The position numbers and the translations under genes were made by a program. Positions 19,701-29,990 of a DNA stretch of 64,000 nt are shown here, one piece after another; position 1 is the first letter of the stretch, and every line of letters begins with the position of its first letter. Origin of the DNA: Segetibacter aerophilus. GTDB taxonomy: Bacteria; Bacteroidota; Bacteroidia; Chitinophagales; Chitinophagaceae. The notes below the pieces were generated by a model that did not search any database, was not told where the DNA came from, and was given only the letters and a program-made list of their open reading frames with translations. Location: positions 62,001-126,000 of the forward strand of contig NZ_BJYT01000010.1 of NCBI RefSeq assembly GCF_007991655.1. Reading direction: 5' to 3'.

Positions 19701-21008
19701 AATCGGATGGCCTTTCAATATGTTCTCAAGAATATCCCAAATAACTGCTTCTTTTTTATCAACTAATTTCTTAGCAGACTTTACAGTTTTTACGATACCT
19801 CTTTCAATCAGCTTACGAATAATAAATGGCTTGAAAAGCTCGGCAGCCATATCTTTTGGAAGACCGCACTCATGCATTTTCATTTCCGGACCTACGACGA
19901 TAACCGAACGACCAGAATAGTCAACACGCTTACCAAGCAAGTTCTGACGGAAACGACCTTGCTTACCTTTCAATACATCAGAAAGAGACTTCAAAGCACG
20001 TCCACCTTCAGCTTTAACAGCGTTTGATTTTCTTGAGTTATCAAACAAGCTGTCAATCGCTTCCTGCAACATCCTCTTTTCGTTACGTAAAATTACCTCT
20101 GGTGCTTTGATCTCTAACAAACGCTTCAAACGGTTGTTACGAATAATCACACGACGATAAAGATCATTCAAGTCAGAAGACGCAAAACGACCACCATCCA
20201 AAGGAACCAACGGACGAAGTTCAGGAGGAATAACCGGGATATATTGCATTACCATCCACTCAGGGCGGTTAGTAATACGGGTATTTGCATCACGGAAACT
20301 TTCCACCACACTCAAACGCTTCAAAGCATCAGCTTTACGTTGTTGTGATGTTTCGTTTGCCGCAGCATTTCTCAGGTCAAATGATAATTGGTCCAAATCA
20401 ATTCTTTGCAATAAATCATGAACTGCTTCCGCACCCATTTTTGCTACAAACTTATTGGGATCCTCATCAGGAAGATATTGGTTGTCTTTCGGTAAAGCAT
20501 CCAAAATATCAAGGTATTCCTCTTCGGTAAGCAAGTCACCAAAGTTTTGACCCTTATCAGCACGAATACCAGATTGGATTACTACAAAACGTTCGTAATA
20601 AACAATGGTCTCCAATTTCTTGGAGCTCATTCCTAACAAATAACCAATCTTGTTAGGTAAAGATTTAAAGTACCAAATGTGAACGACAGGAACCACTAAT
20701 TTGATGTGTCCCATTCTCTCACGACGTACTTTCTTTTCAGTCACCTCAACGCCACAACGGTCGCAAACAATACCCTTATAACGGATACGCTTGTACTTTC
20801 CGCAGGCACATTCATAATCCTTCACCGGACCAAAAATTCTTTCGCAAAACAAGCCATCTCTTTCAGGTTTGTAAGTACGATAGTTAATAGTCTCAGGCTT
20901 TAAAACCTCACCGAAGCTCTTCTCAAGGATGCTGTCGGGAGATGCCAAACCAATCGTAATCTTAGAAAACGTTGGCCTTGGACGGTTATCTCTCTTATTG
21001 ATTGCCAT
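16710..21008 (-). CDS. rpoC: RNA polymerase beta' subunit
   Basis: A 1432-aa catalytic subunit of RNA polymerase. The N-terminal zinc site is C67/C69/C82/C85, the active-site NADFDGD motif coordinates Mg2+ with D475, D477 and D479, and the second zinc site is in [13 protein letters not shown]. The bridge helix and trigger loop regions ([19 protein letters not shown] and [18 protein letters not shown]) are intact. The C-terminus is acidic (NFDDDE). It is the last gene of the ribosomal protein/polymerase cluster and lies 182 bases after rpoB, a spacer that holds a dispersed repeat. Confidence 0.99.
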   Translation of the reverse strand: MAINKRDNRPRPTFSKITIGLASPDSILEKSFGEVLKPETINYRTYKPERDGLFCERIFGPVKDYECACGKYKRIRYKGIVCDRCGVEVTEKKVRRERMGHIKLVVPVVHIWYFKSLPNKIGYLLGMSSKKLETIVYYERFVVIQSGIRADKGQNFGDLLTEEEYLDILDALPKDNQYLPDEDPNKFVAKMGAEAVHDLLQRIDLDQLSFDLRNAAANETSQQRKADALKRLSVVESFRDANTRITNRPEWMVMQYIPVIPPELRPLVPLDGGRFASSDLNDLYRRVIIRNNRLKRLLEIKAPEVILRNEKRMLQEAIDSLFDNSRKSNAVKAEGGRALKSLSDVLKGKQGRFRQNLLGKRVDYSGRSVIVVGPEMKMHECGLPKDMAAELFKPFIIRKLIERGIVKTVKSAKKLVDKKEAVIWDILENILKGHPIMLNRAPTLHRLSIQAFQPKLIEGKAIQLHPLVTTSFNADFDGDQMAVHVPLSHAAILEAQLLMLSSHNILNPQNGTPITLPSQDMVLGLYYITKGRRSSDDDKVQGEGMAFYSMEEVIIAYNEKKVDLHAHIKVKTLVRTNKGELYQKLIETTTGRVLFNQFVPKEVGYVNALLTKKSLREIIGDIIKITDVPKTAKFLDDIKTLGFRMAFKGGLSFNINDLIIPEIKNQLLDNAKTEVEEVWDNYNMGLITNNERYNGIIDIWSRVDTRITETLIREMASDKKGFNSVYMMLDSGARGSKQQVKQLAGIRGLMAKPRKSGSSGNEIIENPILSNFKGGLNVLDYFISTHGARKGLADTALKTADAGYLTRRLVDVAQDVVITLEDCGTLRGTATSALKDNEDVVEPLFDRILGRTSLHTVLNPVTDELLVEAGQQIDEDIAKAIEEAGIETVEIRSVLTCEAKRGVCVRCYGKNLATGYTAQRGDAVGIIAAQSIGEPGTQLTLRTFHVGGVAGSASVESTLNAKFDGTVQFDGLRTVDTVNNEGDKVKVVIGRTGEVRIMDVKNDRLLITSNVPYGATLLVKDGQTVTKGQPICSWDPFNNVVVSEIAGSIKFENIIDSVTYREEADEQTGHREKVVIETKDKTKIPGLIVQGAKDTKMYNLPVGSHIVLDEGEEVKQGQVLVKIPRVLGKLRDITGGLPRVTELFEARNPSNPAVVSEIDGVVSFGNIKRGNREIIVEARDGVVKKYLVPLTRQILAQDGDFVKAGTPLSDGSTAPADILAIRGPYAVQEYVVNEIQEVYRLQGVRINDKHIEVIVRQMMKKVEIQDPGDTRFLEGDTVDRIEFNEENDYIFDKKVVVDSGESTKLKAGQIVSLREVREENSILRRSDRKLIEFRDASSATSSPLLLGITKASLGVQSWISAASFQETTKVLSSAAIMGKTDDMLGLKENVITGHPIPAGTGLREFDNMIVGSKEEYELLATAREAMNFDDDE

Positions 21009-21041
21009 ATATCGAAATTCCGGTTTTTACTTTTTTGTTTA

Positions 21042-21090
21042 CCAGCTTTGGTGATCGCCGCAACATCGTTGTGCCACTCACTTGTACTGT
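21042..21090 (+). repeat. REP-like dispersed repeat inside the rpoB-rpoC spacer
   Basis: CCAGCTTTGGTGATCGCC, then CATCGTTGTGCCACTCAC and TTGTACTG. It is a well-preserved forward copy placed between two co-transcribed essential genes. Confidence 0.75.
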
Positions 21091-21190
21091 TTGTGCTTTT
21101 TATCAGCAGAAATGAGATGCAAGCTTTCACCTACATCTCATACTTCTGATTTACTATAAACCAATCTTAATCCTGTTGGACTAGCACCGA

Positions 21191-24100
21191 TTATTCAAAT
21201 TTTAGATCTAAACCTAGACCTCTTAATTCATGTACAAGTACATTAAATGATTCAGGTATGCCTGGTCTTGGAATGTTCTCACCTTTCACGATTGCTTCAT
21301 ATGTTTTCGCGCGTCCAATGATGTCATCAGATTTCAGCGTCAACAACTCTTGCAATATGTTAGATGCACCATAAGCTTCAAGTGCCCAAACCTCCATCTC
21401 ACCAAACCTCTGACCGCCAAACTGAGCCTTACCACCAAGAGGTTGTTGAGTAATCAAGCTGTACGGTCCGATTGAACGGGCGTGCATCTTATCATCAACC
21501 ATGTGGTGAAGTTTGATAATGTATATAATACCAACTGTTGCTTTCTGGTCAAAACGATCTCCAGTTTCACCATCATACAAGTAAGTATGTCCAAAGCTTG
21601 GTAGGCCAGCCTCGTTTATCTTATCAGCTATTTCCTCAGTAGTAGCACCATCGAAAATTGGAGTTGCAAAGCGTACACCCAACTTCTCGCCTGCCCAACC
21701 AAGTACAGTCTCATAGATCTGTCCGAGGTTCATACGGCTCGGTACACCAAGCGGGTTTAGGACAATGTCAACAGGAGTACCATCTTCCAAGAAAGGCATA
21801 TCTTCAGCGCGAACAATTTTGGCAACGATACCCTTGTTCCCGTGACGACCGGCCATTTTATCACCTACCTTCAGCTTTCGCTTAACAGCCATATACACCT
21901 TAGCAAGTTTCAATACACCAGCAGGTAATTCGTCTCCAATTGAAATGTTGAATTTCTCTCTCTTGTAACGACCTAATTCCTCGTTGTACTTAATACTAAA
22001 GTTGTGTAACAATGTATTAATCTGGTCATCAGTTTTTGCATCACCCGTCCATCCCAAAGGATTAACGTTCATGTAGTCAATCTGAGACAGGTTCTTTTGG
22101 TTGAACTTAGAACCTTTTCCGATCAATACTTCACCAAAGTTGTTGCTTACACTGTTCGAAGGTTTATCCCTCAAAAGTGTTTGAAGTTTTTCAAGCAGCA
22201 CCTCCATGATGTCAGCTACATTCTTCTCATGCACTTTTTCGATCTTCTCAAGAATTGCCTTCTCACGAACTTTGGTGTTCTTATCTTTTTTAGCTCTTTG
22301 GAACAACTTCTTATCAATAACGACACCTTCAGTTCCGCTTGGTGCTTTCAAAGAGGCGTCTTTAGCATCACCGGCTTTGTCACCAAAAATAGCCCGTAGC
22401 AATTTCTCTTCAGGAGTTGGATCGCTCTCACCTTTCGGAGTAATCTTGCCAATAATAATGTCGCCTTCTTTAATCTGGGCACCAATACGAATGATACCAT
22501 GTTCATCAAGATCTTTAGTAGCATCTTCTGAAACGTTGGGAATATCTGGAGTCAACTCCTCTTCGCCCAATTTTGTATCACGTACTTCCAATTCAAATTC
22601 TTCAATGTGAACAGAAGTGAACCAATCTTCACGAACTACTTTTTCGTTGATTACGATAGCATCCTCGAAGTTGTAACCTTTCCATGGCATAAATGCCACT
22701 TTAAGATTGCGACCGAGAGCAAGCTCTCCATCACGTGTCGCATAACCCTCAGTTAAGAAGTCACCTTCTTTAACCACTTGTCCTTTTTTAACAGAAGGGC
22801 GAAGGTTAATACAGGTAGCCTGGTTAGTCTTAATGAACTTAGTCAGCTTGTACACCACTAAGTCTTCTTCAAAGCTTACCAACTGCTGCTCAGCGTTTCT
22901 TGTATATCGAACGTGTATTTCTTTAGCATCAACAAACTCTACTACACCATCACCTTCAGCATGAATTTGAATTCTTGCATCACGTGCAGCTTTTCCTTCC
23001 AACCCAGTACCCACAATAGGAACTTCAGGACGGATTAGAGGAACGGCCTGCCGTTGCATGTTAGATCCCATCAGAGCACGGTTAGCATCATCATGCTCAA
23101 GGAAAGGAATTAAAGAAGCACTCAAACCAACGATTTGGTTCGGAGCAACGTCCATATATTCTACTTCACTTTTATCAAGAATTGGGAAATCACCGGTCTG
23201 GCGACTAACTACTCTTTCTTCAGAGAATTCACTGTTTTTATTTAACGGAGAACTTGCCTGAGCAATTTTCTTAAGGTCCTCTTCTTCCGCACTGAGGAAA
23301 GTTAACGTATTCATATCAACTTTACCGTCATTCACCTTATGGTAAGGAGTTTCGATAAAGCCCATCTCATTGATCTTAGCGTGAACGCAAAGAGTTGAGA
23401 TCAAACCAATGTTTGGCCCTTCAGGAGTCTCGATTGTACAAAGACGGCCGTAGTGGCTATAGTGTACGTCACGAACCTCGAAACCTGCTCTCTCACGACT
23501 TAAACCTCCGGGTCCAAGAGCGGAGATACGACGCTTATGCGTAATCTCACTTAATGGGTTTGTTTGGTCTAAGAACTGGGACAATTGAGATGTACCAAAA
23601 AAAGAGTTAATAACAGAAGAGAGTGTCCTTGCATTGATCAAATCTACTGGAGTAAACACCTCGTTGTCACGTACGTTCATTCTTTCACGGATGGTACGAG
23701 CCATACGGGCAAGACCAACACCAAATTGAGCATATAATTGCTCACCCACTGTACGAACACGACGATTGCTTAGGTGATCAATGTCATCAATTTCTGCCTT
23801 GCTGTTTGTTAAACGAACAAGATATTTGATGATTTCAATGATATCTTCTTTAGTCAATACTTTCTTCTCAATAGGAAACGTCAAACCAAGTTTACGGTTG
23901 ATCTTATAACGACCAACTTCCCCAAGGTCATAACGTTTGTCAGAGAAGAACAATTTATCAATGATACCGCGTGCAGTTTCATTATCAGGAGCATCAGCAC
24001 CACGCAGTTGGCGATAGATGTGCTGAACCGCTTCCAACTCGCTGTTAGAAGTATCTTTATTTAATGTGTTGTAGATAATGGAATAATCACCGCTCACTTC

Positions 24101-24994
24101 TTCTTTCTGAATAAAGACGCTCTTTACTTCCATATCGCTGATGGTTTCGATAGCACTTTCATCAAGCACCGTATCTCTTTCCATCACCACCTCGTTTCTC
24201 TCGATAGACACAACCTCTCCGGTATCCTCATCCACGAAGTCTTCTACCCATGTGCGAAGTACACGTGCAGCTAATTTTTTACCTAAAAATTTATCGAGAG
24301 ATTTTTTATCAGCATTCACCTCGTCAGCCATTCCAAAAAGCTCTAGAATGTCTTTGTCAGTTTCAAAGCCAATAGAACGTAACAAAGTTGTTACAGGAAA
24401 TTTTTTCTTACGGTCGATATAAGCATACATGACGTTATTAATGTCTGTTGCAAACTCCATCCACGCACCTTTGAAAGGAATTACCCTTGCAGAATAAATC
24501 TTAGTACCGTTAGGATGAACTGACTGACCAAAGAATACACCAGGTGAACGATGTAGCTGGCTAACGACAACACGCTCGGCTCCGTTAACTACAAAAGTAC
24601 CGCGTGGGGTCATGTAAGGAATATTTCCTAAAAACACATCTTGTACGATGGTCTGGAAATCGATATGCTCCTCATCATTACAGCTAAGACGGAGCTTGGC
24701 TTTAAGAGGAACAGCATAAGTTAATCCCCTCTCCATACACTCATCAATAGAGTAACGTGGGGGGTCAATAAAATAGTCCAGGAATTCCAGCACGAAGATG
24801 TTACGTGTATCTGTTATAGGAAAATTCTCCTTAAACACACGGAACAAACCTTCTACGTTACGCTTATCGGGCGTGGTCTCTAACTGAAAAAAGTCCTGGA
24901 AAGATTGTAACTGAATGTCGAGTAGGTCGGGTGTTTCTGATAGATTTTTAATCTTACCGAAACTGACCCTGTTCTGAACTTTAGTTGAAGACAT
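21191..24994 (-). CDS. rpoB: RNA polymerase beta subunit
   Basis: The beta subunit, 1267 aa if translation starts at the ATG at 24994 ([13 protein letters not shown]), which matches the usual Bacteroidota N-terminus; an in-frame ATG at 25021 would add nine residues. The rifampicin-binding region ([30 protein letters not shown]) has the wild-type residues at the usual resistance positions. The C-terminal [13 protein letters not shown] and flexible loops are normal. Its own promoters are seen upstream, so it can be made independently of the ribosomal protein genes. Confidence 0.98.
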   Translation of the reverse strand: MSSTKVQNRVSFGKIKNLSETPDLLDIQLQSFQDFFQLETTPDKRNVEGLFRVFKENFPITDTRNIFVLEFLDYFIDPPRYSIDECMERGLTYAVPLKAKLRLSCNDEEHIDFQTIVQDVFLGNIPYMTPRGTFVVNGAERVVVSQLHRSPGVFFGQSVHPNGTKIYSARVIPFKGAWMEFATDINNVMYAYIDRKKKFPVTTLLRSIGFETDKDILELFGMADEVNADKKSLDKFLGKKLAARVLRTWVEDFVDEDTGEVVSIERNEVVMERDTVLDESAIETISDMEVKSVFIQKEEVSGDYSIIYNTLNKDTSNSELEAVQHIYRQLRGADAPDNETARGIIDKLFFSDKRYDLGEVGRYKINRKLGLTFPIEKKVLTKEDIIEIIKYLVRLTNSKAEIDDIDHLSNRRVRTVGEQLYAQFGVGLARMARTIRERMNVRDNEVFTPVDLINARTLSSVINSFFGTSQLSQFLDQTNPLSEITHKRRISALGPGGLSRERAGFEVRDVHYSHYGRLCTIETPEGPNIGLISTLCVHAKINEMGFIETPYHKVNDGKVDMNTLTFLSAEEEDLKKIAQASSPLNKNSEFSEERVVSRQTGDFPILDKSEVEYMDVAPNQIVGLSASLIPFLEHDDANRALMGSNMQRQAVPLIRPEVPIVGTGLEGKAARDARIQIHAEGDGVVEFVDAKEIHVRYTRNAEQQLVSFEEDLVVYKLTKFIKTNQATCINLRPSVKKGQVVKEGDFLTEGYATRDGELALGRNLKVAFMPWKGYNFEDAIVINEKVVREDWFTSVHIEEFELEVRDTKLGEEELTPDIPNVSEDATKDLDEHGIIRIGAQIKEGDIIIGKITPKGESDPTPEEKLLRAIFGDKAGDAKDASLKAPSGTEGVVIDKKLFQRAKKDKNTKVREKAILEKIEKVHEKNVADIMEVLLEKLQTLLRDKPSNSVSNNFGEVLIGKGSKFNQKNLSQIDYMNVNPLGWTGDAKTDDQINTLLHNFSIKYNEELGRYKREKFNISIGDELPAGVLKLAKVYMAVKRKLKVGDKMAGRHGNKGIVAKIVRAEDMPFLEDGTPVDIVLNPLGVPSRMNLGQIYETVLGWAGEKLGVRFATPIFDGATTEEIADKINEAGLPSFGHTYLYDGETGDRFDQKATVGIIYIIKLHHMVDDKMHARSIGPYSLITQQPLGGKAQFGGQRFGEMEVWALEAYGASNILQELLTLKSDDIIGRAKTYEAIVKGENIPRPGIPESFNVLVHELRGLGLDLKFE

Positions 24995-25131
24995 ATTTAT
25001 GTTTAACCGGTTTTTATTCACGAAAATTCAGGCTAAGCACTGAAGTCTAGAATACTGAATTCAGACACTTTCGAAGTAAATGGCCATTTTCGAAAGTGCA
25101 GCTGCTAATTTGCCTAAAAATAAAAGGAACG

Positions 25132-25139
25132 CAAAGGTA
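25132..25139 (-). promoter_or_regulatory. -7 box of proximal rpoB promoter
   Basis: On the minus strand TACCTTTG, a perfect TAnnTTTG match, with a GTTT element about 22 bases upstream. It leaves an untranslated leader of about 130 bases before the rpoB ATG. Confidence 0.65.
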
Positions 25140-25271
25140 AGGAATGAAGATAATACGGGAAAAACAATTTTTATACCAAAAATGTTAATGTGAAAAAAGA
25201 CAATATTTGCTTTTTTCATAAGATGCCTCGAATTGATCTAAAGCTACAAGGTCGTATTTCTGCGCAGGCGA

Positions 25272-25279
25272 CAAATGTA
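25272..25279 (-). promoter_or_regulatory. -7 box of distal rpoB promoter
   Basis: On the minus strand TACATTTG, a perfect TAnnTTTG match, with TTTC about 21 bases upstream. Together with the proximal box it suggests tandem rpoB promoters in the 460-base rplL-rpoB spacer, which otherwise holds only the rplL terminator. Confidence 0.5.
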
Positions 25280-25429
25280 CAAGTAAATTGAGAAGTGGAA
25301 GAAAGCTCGAAAAATAATTTTTGTAACAGCAGCAAGGGGTTTATTCTACTCTTAATATCGCGCATTTCATTGATCTACTAGAATCAACTTTACTTTTCCC
25401 AAAAGACGATATTGGCTATAGCAGATAGT

Positions 25430-25462
25430 AAAAGCAAAAAGCCGGCAAGAAAACTTACCGAC
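25430..25462 (-). terminator. Terminator or attenuator after rplL
   Basis: On the minus strand GTCGGTAAG and CTTGCCGGC (25454-25462 and 25441-25449) form a stem with two G-U pairs around TTTT, followed by CTTTTTGCTTTT-like T-rich sequence. It lies 24 bases past the rplL stop and separates ribosomal protein genes from rpoB. Confidence 0.7.
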
Positions 25463-25485
25463 TTTTTTATAAAAGTTTGGAGTGA

Positions 25486-25866
25486 TTATTTTACTTCAAC
25501 ATCAGCACCAGCTTCTTTTAATTTAGCTGCAATCTCTTCAGCTTCAGCTTTAGCTATACCTTCTTTGATAGGCTTTGGAGCACCATCAACTAAGTCTTTA
25601 GCTTCTTTCAATCCAAGACCAGTTAAATCTTTTACGATTTTAACTACTTGTAATTTAGCCGCACCACCGCTTTTTAAGATCACGTCGAAAGCAGTTTTTT
25701 CTTCCGCAGCAGGAGCAGCAGCGCCACCACCAGCAGCAGGACCAGCAACTACTGCAGCAGCAGCAGGCTCGATACCGTAAGTATCTTTCAAAATTTTAGC
25801 TAATTCGTTAACTTCTTTTACTGTTAAGTTAACCAGTTGTTCCGCAAATGCACTTAAGTCTGCCAT
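25486..25866 (-). CDS. rplL: 50S ribosomal protein L7/L12
   Basis: A 126-aa stalk protein. N-terminal dimerisation helix ([28 protein letters not shown] region), then an A/G-rich hinge ([20 protein letters not shown]) and the C-terminal factor-binding domain ([33 protein letters not shown]). The length is normal. It follows rplJ by 160 bases, longer than usual, and a stem-loop is seen in that spacer. It recruits translation GTPases to the ribosome. Confidence 0.98.
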   Translation of the reverse strand: MADLSAFAEQLVNLTVKEVNELAKILKDTYGIEPAAAAVVAGPAAGGGAAAPAAEEKTAFDVILKSGGAAKLQVVKIVKDLTGLGLKEAKDLVDGAPKPIKEGIAKAEAEEIAAKLKEAGADVEVK

Positions 25867-25967
25867 TGTTTCAAATTTTTGCCGCCTTCATTGCCTGTGC
25901 TCCGGCGGGCTTTTTAAAAAAATTTGTTTATTTCAACCGTTCAGGCTTGGTTGAGTTATTTTAATTG

Positions 25968-26013
25968 TTGTTTTATTGCCTTTCTGTTTTACAAGAATTT
26001 GCCAATAAAACAA
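25968..26013. repeat. Inverted repeat in the rplJ-rplL spacer
   Basis: TTGTTTTATTG (25968-25978) pairs perfectly with CAATAAAACAA (26003-26013), 24-base loop. In the minus-strand mRNA it would fold between rplJ and rplL; it may be a processing or partial termination site that lets rplL be expressed at four times the level of rplJ. Inferred role only. Confidence 0.45.
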
Positions 26014-26026
26014 TCAAACAATTTTA

Positions 26027-26563
26027 TTATACTTCTTGAGGTTGTCTGTCTTCCAAAGCTTTTACTAAGCTTGCTAATTTGCCTCCAGCGTTTAAGCCAC
26101 TAAGCACATTATTAATCGGAGACTGTAACAATCCAATGATTTCACCAATAAGCTCGTTTTTGCTCTTGAGTGTTTTAAGTGCTTCAAGCTGGTCGTTTCC
26201 AACAAATACATCCATATCAATGAAAGCCGCTTTTAAAACAGGCTTTTCAGTTTTGGTGTCTGTACGAAAACTACTTATAATCATTGCAGGCTCCTTAGCA
26301 TCTTCGCTAAATAAAAGAGCAGTAACGCCACTTAAACTATCGAAAACTCCAGAATACCTGGCGGAGTCGATTCCTTCAAGCGCTTTTCTTATTAAAGTGT
26401 TCTTAGCCACTTTCATTTCTACATTCTTATCGAAACAAATCTTGCGAAGTTTGTTTACCTGTGCAACTGAAAGAGCTTCTGTATTTGTAATGTAGAAGTT
26501 ATTATATTGATTGAATTTCTCTTTAAGAACTTCAATCGCTTCGTTTTTTTGATCTTTAGTCAT
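26027..26563 (-). CDS. rplJ: 50S ribosomal protein L10
   Basis: A 178-aa L10, base of the ribosomal stalk. N-terminal MTKDQKNEAIEVLKEKF, the core VAKNTLIRKAL (rRNA binding) and the C-terminal helix (ASLVKALEDRQPQEV) where L7/L12 dimers attach. It sits between rplA (76 bases upstream) and rplL, the standard order. Confidence 0.97.
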   Translation of the reverse strand: MTKDQKNEAIEVLKEKFNQYNNFYITNTEALSVAQVNKLRKICFDKNVEMKVAKNTLIRKALEGIDSARYSGVFDSLSGVTALLFSEDAKEPAMIISSFRTDTKTEKPVLKAAFIDMDVFVGNDQLEALKTLKSKNELIGEIIGLLQSPINNVLSGLNAGGKLASLVKALEDRQPQEV

Positions 26564-26639
26564 GACGCTTATTTTTATTCGTGCGTTTCGTAACCCCTAC
26601 CTCACGGTTCTAATAGTTACGATTGCGCTTGACTGTTTT

Positions 26640-27329
26640 TTAGATGAAAGATTTTGTGTCAACAGTAATGCCTGGGCTCATTGTGCTCGCCATGCTTACA
26701 CCTTTAAGGTAAGTACCTTTAGCTGCAGATGGCTTAAGTCTCATGATTGCATTGATAAATTCAGTGCTGTTAGCAGCAAGTTTCTCAGGATCAAATGAAA
26801 CCCTTCCAATAGATGCGTGTATGATACCTGCTTTGTCAACTTTAAAAGCGATTTTACCACCTTTCACTTCATTTACAGCAGCAGCAACATCGTTGGTAAC
26901 AGTACCTGTTTTGGGGTTTGGCATCAGGTTACGAGGACCTAAAATCTTACCTAATCTACCTATCCGGGGCATAACTGATGGAGTTGCAACAATTACATCA
27001 ACATCTGTCCAACCACCTTCGATTTTTGTAATGAACTCGTCTAATCCAACATAATCAGCACCAGCTTCTCTTGCAGCAGCTTCTTTATCAGGAGTGCAAA
27101 GAACCAATACTCTTTTTGTTTTACCTGTTCCGTGAGGAAGTGTTACAGTTCCGCGAACCTGTTGGTCAGCTTTTTTAGGATCAACTCCCAAACGAACGTG
27201 AACGTCAACAGAACTATCGAATTTAGTGAGGTTCACTTCTTTCACCAATGACGATGCATCAGCAAGTGAATACACTTTGTTTTTATCTACCTTAGCTGCA
27301 ATAGCTTTTCTTTTTTTAGTGATACCCAT
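26640..27329 (-). CDS. rplA: 50S ribosomal protein L1
   Basis: A 229-aa L1 with typical [20 protein letters not shown] start, [39 protein letters not shown] and the ending [15 protein letters not shown]1 forms the E-site stalk of the large subunit and often represses its own operon by binding the mRNA leader. It follows rplK by 25 bases. Confidence 0.98.
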   Translation of the reverse strand: MGITKKRKAIAAKVDKNKVYSLADASSLVKEVNLTKFDSSVDVHVRLGVDPKKADQQVRGTVTLPHGTGKTKRVLVLCTPDKEAAAREAGADYVGLDEFITKIEGGWTDVDVIVATPSVMPRIGRLGKILGPRNLMPNPKTGTVTNDVAAAVNEVKGGKIAFKVDKAGIIHASIGRVSFDPEKLAANSTEFINAIMRLKPSAAKGTYLKGVSMASTMSPGITVDTKSFI

Positions 27330-27354
27330 TGTTAATCAGTTTAGAATTGATCAA

Positions 27355-27798
27355 TTATTTGTCCCATGGAGCTGTTCCGTCAACAGTTAAGCCCATGCTG
27401 CGTGCCGTACCAGCAACCATTTTCATAGCGCTTTCGGAAGTAAAGCAGTTAAGGTCGCTCATTTTATCAGTCGCAATTGCTGCCACCTGATCCCAGCTTA
27501 CTTTACCAACTTTGTTACGGTTTGGCTCTTTGGAACCACTTGTAATTTTCGCTGCTTCTAATAACTGAACTGCTGCGGGAGGCGTTTTAATAACGAATTC
27601 GAAAGTCTTATCGTTAAAAACGGTGATTAATACGGGAAGTACTTTTCCCATTTTATCCTGGGTTCTTGCATTAAATTGCTTACAAAACTCCATGATGTTT
27701 AGACCCTTTGAACCTAGTGCAGGTCCGATGGGAGGTGCAGGATTGGCTTGACCGCCTTTCACCTGCAACTTTACGTAGCCTGAGATTTCTTTTGCCAT
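27355..27798 (-). CDS. rplK: 50S ribosomal protein L11
   Basis: A 147-aa L11 with [20 protein letters not shown] and [12 protein letters not shown], then the C-terminal 23S rRNA-binding domain ending [10 protein letters not shown]. It is the first gene of the cluster here: secE, nusG and a tRNA-Trp gene, which commonly precede rplK in this phylum, are absent; the next gene upstream encodes an MCE lipid transport protein. Confidence 0.98.
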   Translation of the reverse strand: MAKEISGYVKLQVKGGQANPAPPIGPALGSKGLNIMEFCKQFNARTQDKMGKVLPVLITVFNDKTFEFVIKTPPAAVQLLEAAKITSGSKEPNRNKVGKVSWDQVAAIATDKMSDLNCFTSESAMKMVAGTARSMGLTVDGTAPWDK

Positions 27799-27821
27799 GT
27801 TTTTAAATTTTTGGTGTTAGC

Positions 27822-27859
27822 GTCCCCACATATGCTCGTAAAAGCGGAGCCGTGGAGAC
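27822..27859 (-). promoter_or_regulatory. Leader hairpin upstream of rplK
   Basis: GTCCCCAC (27822-27829) pairs with GTGGAGAC (27852-27859) with one mismatch, and GCTC with GAGC inside it. It lies in the 5' untranslated region of rplK and may be the site where L1 or L11 represses translation. The similarity to known L1 sites was not established. Confidence 0.4.
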
Positions 27860-27902
27860 TCCCAAATCAATCAATTCTACAGAAAGAACTTTTTTGGGAA
27901 CG

Positions 27903-27910
27903 CGAAGGTA
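27903..27910 (-). promoter_or_regulatory. -7 box of the rplK operon promoter
   Basis: On the minus strand TACCTTCG, one mismatch to TAnnTTTG, about 105 bases before the rplK ATG and just upstream of the leader hairpin. The same CGAAGGTAAG context is seen, with CAAAGGTAAG, upstream of rpoB and atpD. Confidence 0.5.
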
Positions 27911-28099
27911 AGTAAAAGCAGCTTCCCATTAATTTCAGTTTCATAATATTTTTATAATATAAGGAGAATTTAATGGTGAGTTGACGGGAAGCTCCTTTCA
28001 AGTCAAGATTATTTGCCATTACGCGTTGCGCTACCGCCCTTCTGCCTAGTCCACTCTTCCGCAGAACAGACTTTAATAAAAGCTGCATAAAGGTTTTAG

Positions 28100-28146
28100 G
28101 TACAAGTGAGTGACACAACAATGTTGAAGCGTAAACGGAGCTGACG
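28100..28146 (-). repeat. REP-like dispersed repeat, reverse copy
   Basis: On the minus strand GTCAGCTCCG, then CATTGTTGTGTCACTCAC and TTGTACC. It is among the best copies. A poorer forward partner may lie at about 27988-28046 (AAGCTCC...CATTACGCGTTGCG), which would make an inward-facing pair. Confidence 0.75.
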
Positions 28147-28163
28147 AAAAAAATAACTATTTT

Positions 28164-29207
28164 TTATGGCGCTGGAGTAACAGCTTTTTGCTGTTGCAGC
28201 TTCAACTCTTCGGCTTTCTTTTTTTCCTCTTCCTCCTTTTTTGCCTTCTTTTTAAAGAAACCTTTTAATAGAAAGTTGTGCTGAACGGCTTCAAGGTCGT
28301 CGTTAAGTTTCTGTGTGCCCGCTTGCAAATTGCTTAATATCACCCGTATGTCTGCTGCTGCGTCTTCATCATTCAGTAGCATCCCTACCGGCGTACTTTT
28401 ATTGTTTAGGCTATTTCCTAGTTGACTGCTGGTATTATTTAAATTATCAACGACGATGCTTGCGTTTTTCGATACGCTTTCAATTTGGGCAGCCGTAGCT
28501 TTTAACCTACTAAATATTACAGTATCGGTTACTAAATCATGGGCCAGCGTTCCTTTGCTTTGAAGCTTTGCTGCAAACGCTGCTACGCTTGCACTTAGTC
28601 TTTCTGCATTCGCGGAAGCTTGTTGTAAACGAGCCATAGTACTATGAAGGTCATTCACAAGCGTTTCATCTGTTAATAGTTTTCCAACCGTGCCTTTGCC
28701 CTCGGTAATTCTTTTACTAATGCCTTTCACATCCGTAGTAATTGCAAAAAGGTTTTGGTTATTTGCCTGAAACGTTGCCATCATTTCATCGGGATTGCTT
28801 GCTTTTTCTACACCTAGGATATCGCCGTTTTCAACTGATGGTGATTTTGAAGCTCCTGCGTATAACACGATTATTTTGTTGCCAATTAATCCGTCTGAGC
28901 TAATTCGTGCTTTGGCATTTTTTCGGATATATTGCTTTGAAGCTTCATCAATATTCATATCCACTTCGACCTGTGAGTTGCCGACAAAAGAAATCTTTTT
29001 TACTGTTCCAATTTTTACGCCTGAAAACCAAATGTTATTCCCTTTTTGCAGCCCATTGATGTCATCAAAAATCGCCCTTACTACGATTGATTTTTGAAAG
29101 GTTTTTTGCTGTCCTCCAAGCGTTAACACCGTGACGACAAATATCGCTATTCCCAGAAAGATAAAAATCCCTACTACGAAAGCCCTTGTATTTTTATTCG
29201 ATTTCAT
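28164..29207 (-). CDS. MlaD-like MCE-domain protein
   Basis: A 347-aa protein with one N-terminal transmembrane anchor (AFVVGIFIFLGIAIFVVTVL) and an MCE domain (about 38-115; VVRAIFDDINGLQKGNNIWFSGVKIGTVKKI). The rest is helical with a charged tail (FKKKAKKEEEEKKKAEEL). MCE proteins form hexameric periplasmic rings that pass phospholipid between the membranes. It is the third gene of a tight mlaE-mlaF-mlaD-like operon, 3 bases after the ATPase gene. The other Mla components (MlaA, MlaB, MlaC) are not in the window. Confidence 0.92.
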   Translation of the reverse strand: MKSNKNTRAFVVGIFIFLGIAIFVVTVLTLGGQQKTFQKSIVVRAIFDDINGLQKGNNIWFSGVKIGTVKKISFVGNSQVEVDMNIDEASKQYIRKNAKARISSDGLIGNKIIVLYAGASKSPSVENGDILGVEKASNPDEMMATFQANNQNLFAITTDVKGISKRITEGKGTVGKLLTDETLVNDLHSTMARLQQASANAERLSASVAAFAAKLQSKGTLAHDLVTDTVIFSRLKATAAQIESVSKNASIVVDNLNNTSSQLGNSLNNKSTPVGMLLNDEDAAADIRVILSNLQAGTQKLNDDLEAVQHNFLLKGFFKKKAKKEEEEKKKAEELKLQQQKAVTPAP

Positions 29208-29210
29208 CTC

Positions 29211-29984
29211 TTATTTAATAAAATTGTAATTATAAAAACTTTTAATCCGCCCATCGTTACTGTCAAACACTTCATCGAAAGTTCCTTCCTTCGCAAAAGT
29301 TCCTTCAAGTAACATCGCTACCCGATCGCCTGTTGCCTTAGCACAGGTAAGATCGTGTGTGATGATAATAGAACTGGTATTGAAATCTTCTTTTACCCGG
29401 TTAATGAGGTTGTTTATTTCAATACATGTTATAGGATCTAATCCTGCTGTAGGTTCATCATACAACATAATCTCAGGGTTGAGAATTAAGGTCCGCGCAA
29501 TACCTATTCTTTTTCTCTGTCCGCCTGATAGTTCAGAAGGCATCTGGTTTATCGTTTGGGCAAGCCCTACTGCAGTTAGCACCCTTTCGACTGACGCATC
29601 GATTTCTTTTCGCTTCAGATGCTTTTTATTTCTAACAAGTGGAAACTCGAGATTTTCTCTCACTGTCATGCTATCGTACAGCGCACTATTCTGAAACGAA
29701 AAACCGATCTTCAGCCTAAGCTCAAGCAATTCTTTATCGTCTAGTTTACTTACGTCCTCTCCCAACACACAAACTGAACCTGAATCTTGCGTCAATAAAC
29801 CAGCGATAATTTTGATCAGGACAGATTTACCTGTACCCGAACGACCAAGAACCACCACGTTCTCTCCTTTATATACATCAAGGTTTACATCTTTTAGTAC
29901 GCGATTACTGCCAAACGATTTATATAGATCCCTGATTTTAATAACCGGCTCATCCTTGCCCCTATTTTGTCTTTCGTTCTCCAT
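29211..29984 (-). CDS. MlaF-like ABC transporter ATPase
   Basis: A 257-aa ABC ATPase. Walker A GRSGTGKS (47-54), Q-loop in FSFQNSALYDSMTV, signature LSGGQRKR, Walker B IMLYDEPTAGLD and the switch histidine in IIITHD. The sequence is of the MlaF/Ttg2A type that powers MCE lipid transport. Six bases separate it from the permease gene and three from the MCE gene, so all three are translated from one mRNA. Confidence 0.94.
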   Translation of the reverse strand: MENERQNRGKDEPVIKIRDLYKSFGSNRVLKDVNLDVYKGENVVVLGRSGTGKSVLIKIIAGLLTQDSGSVCVLGEDVSKLDDKELLELRLKIGFSFQNSALYDSMTVRENLEFPLVRNKKHLKRKEIDASVERVLTAVGLAQTINQMPSELSGGQRKRIGIARTLILNPEIMLYDEPTAGLDPITCIEINNLINRVKEDFNTSSIIITHDLTCAKATGDRVAMLLEGTFAKEGTFDEVFDSNDGRIKSFYNYNFIK

Positions 29985-29990
29985 TTATAT

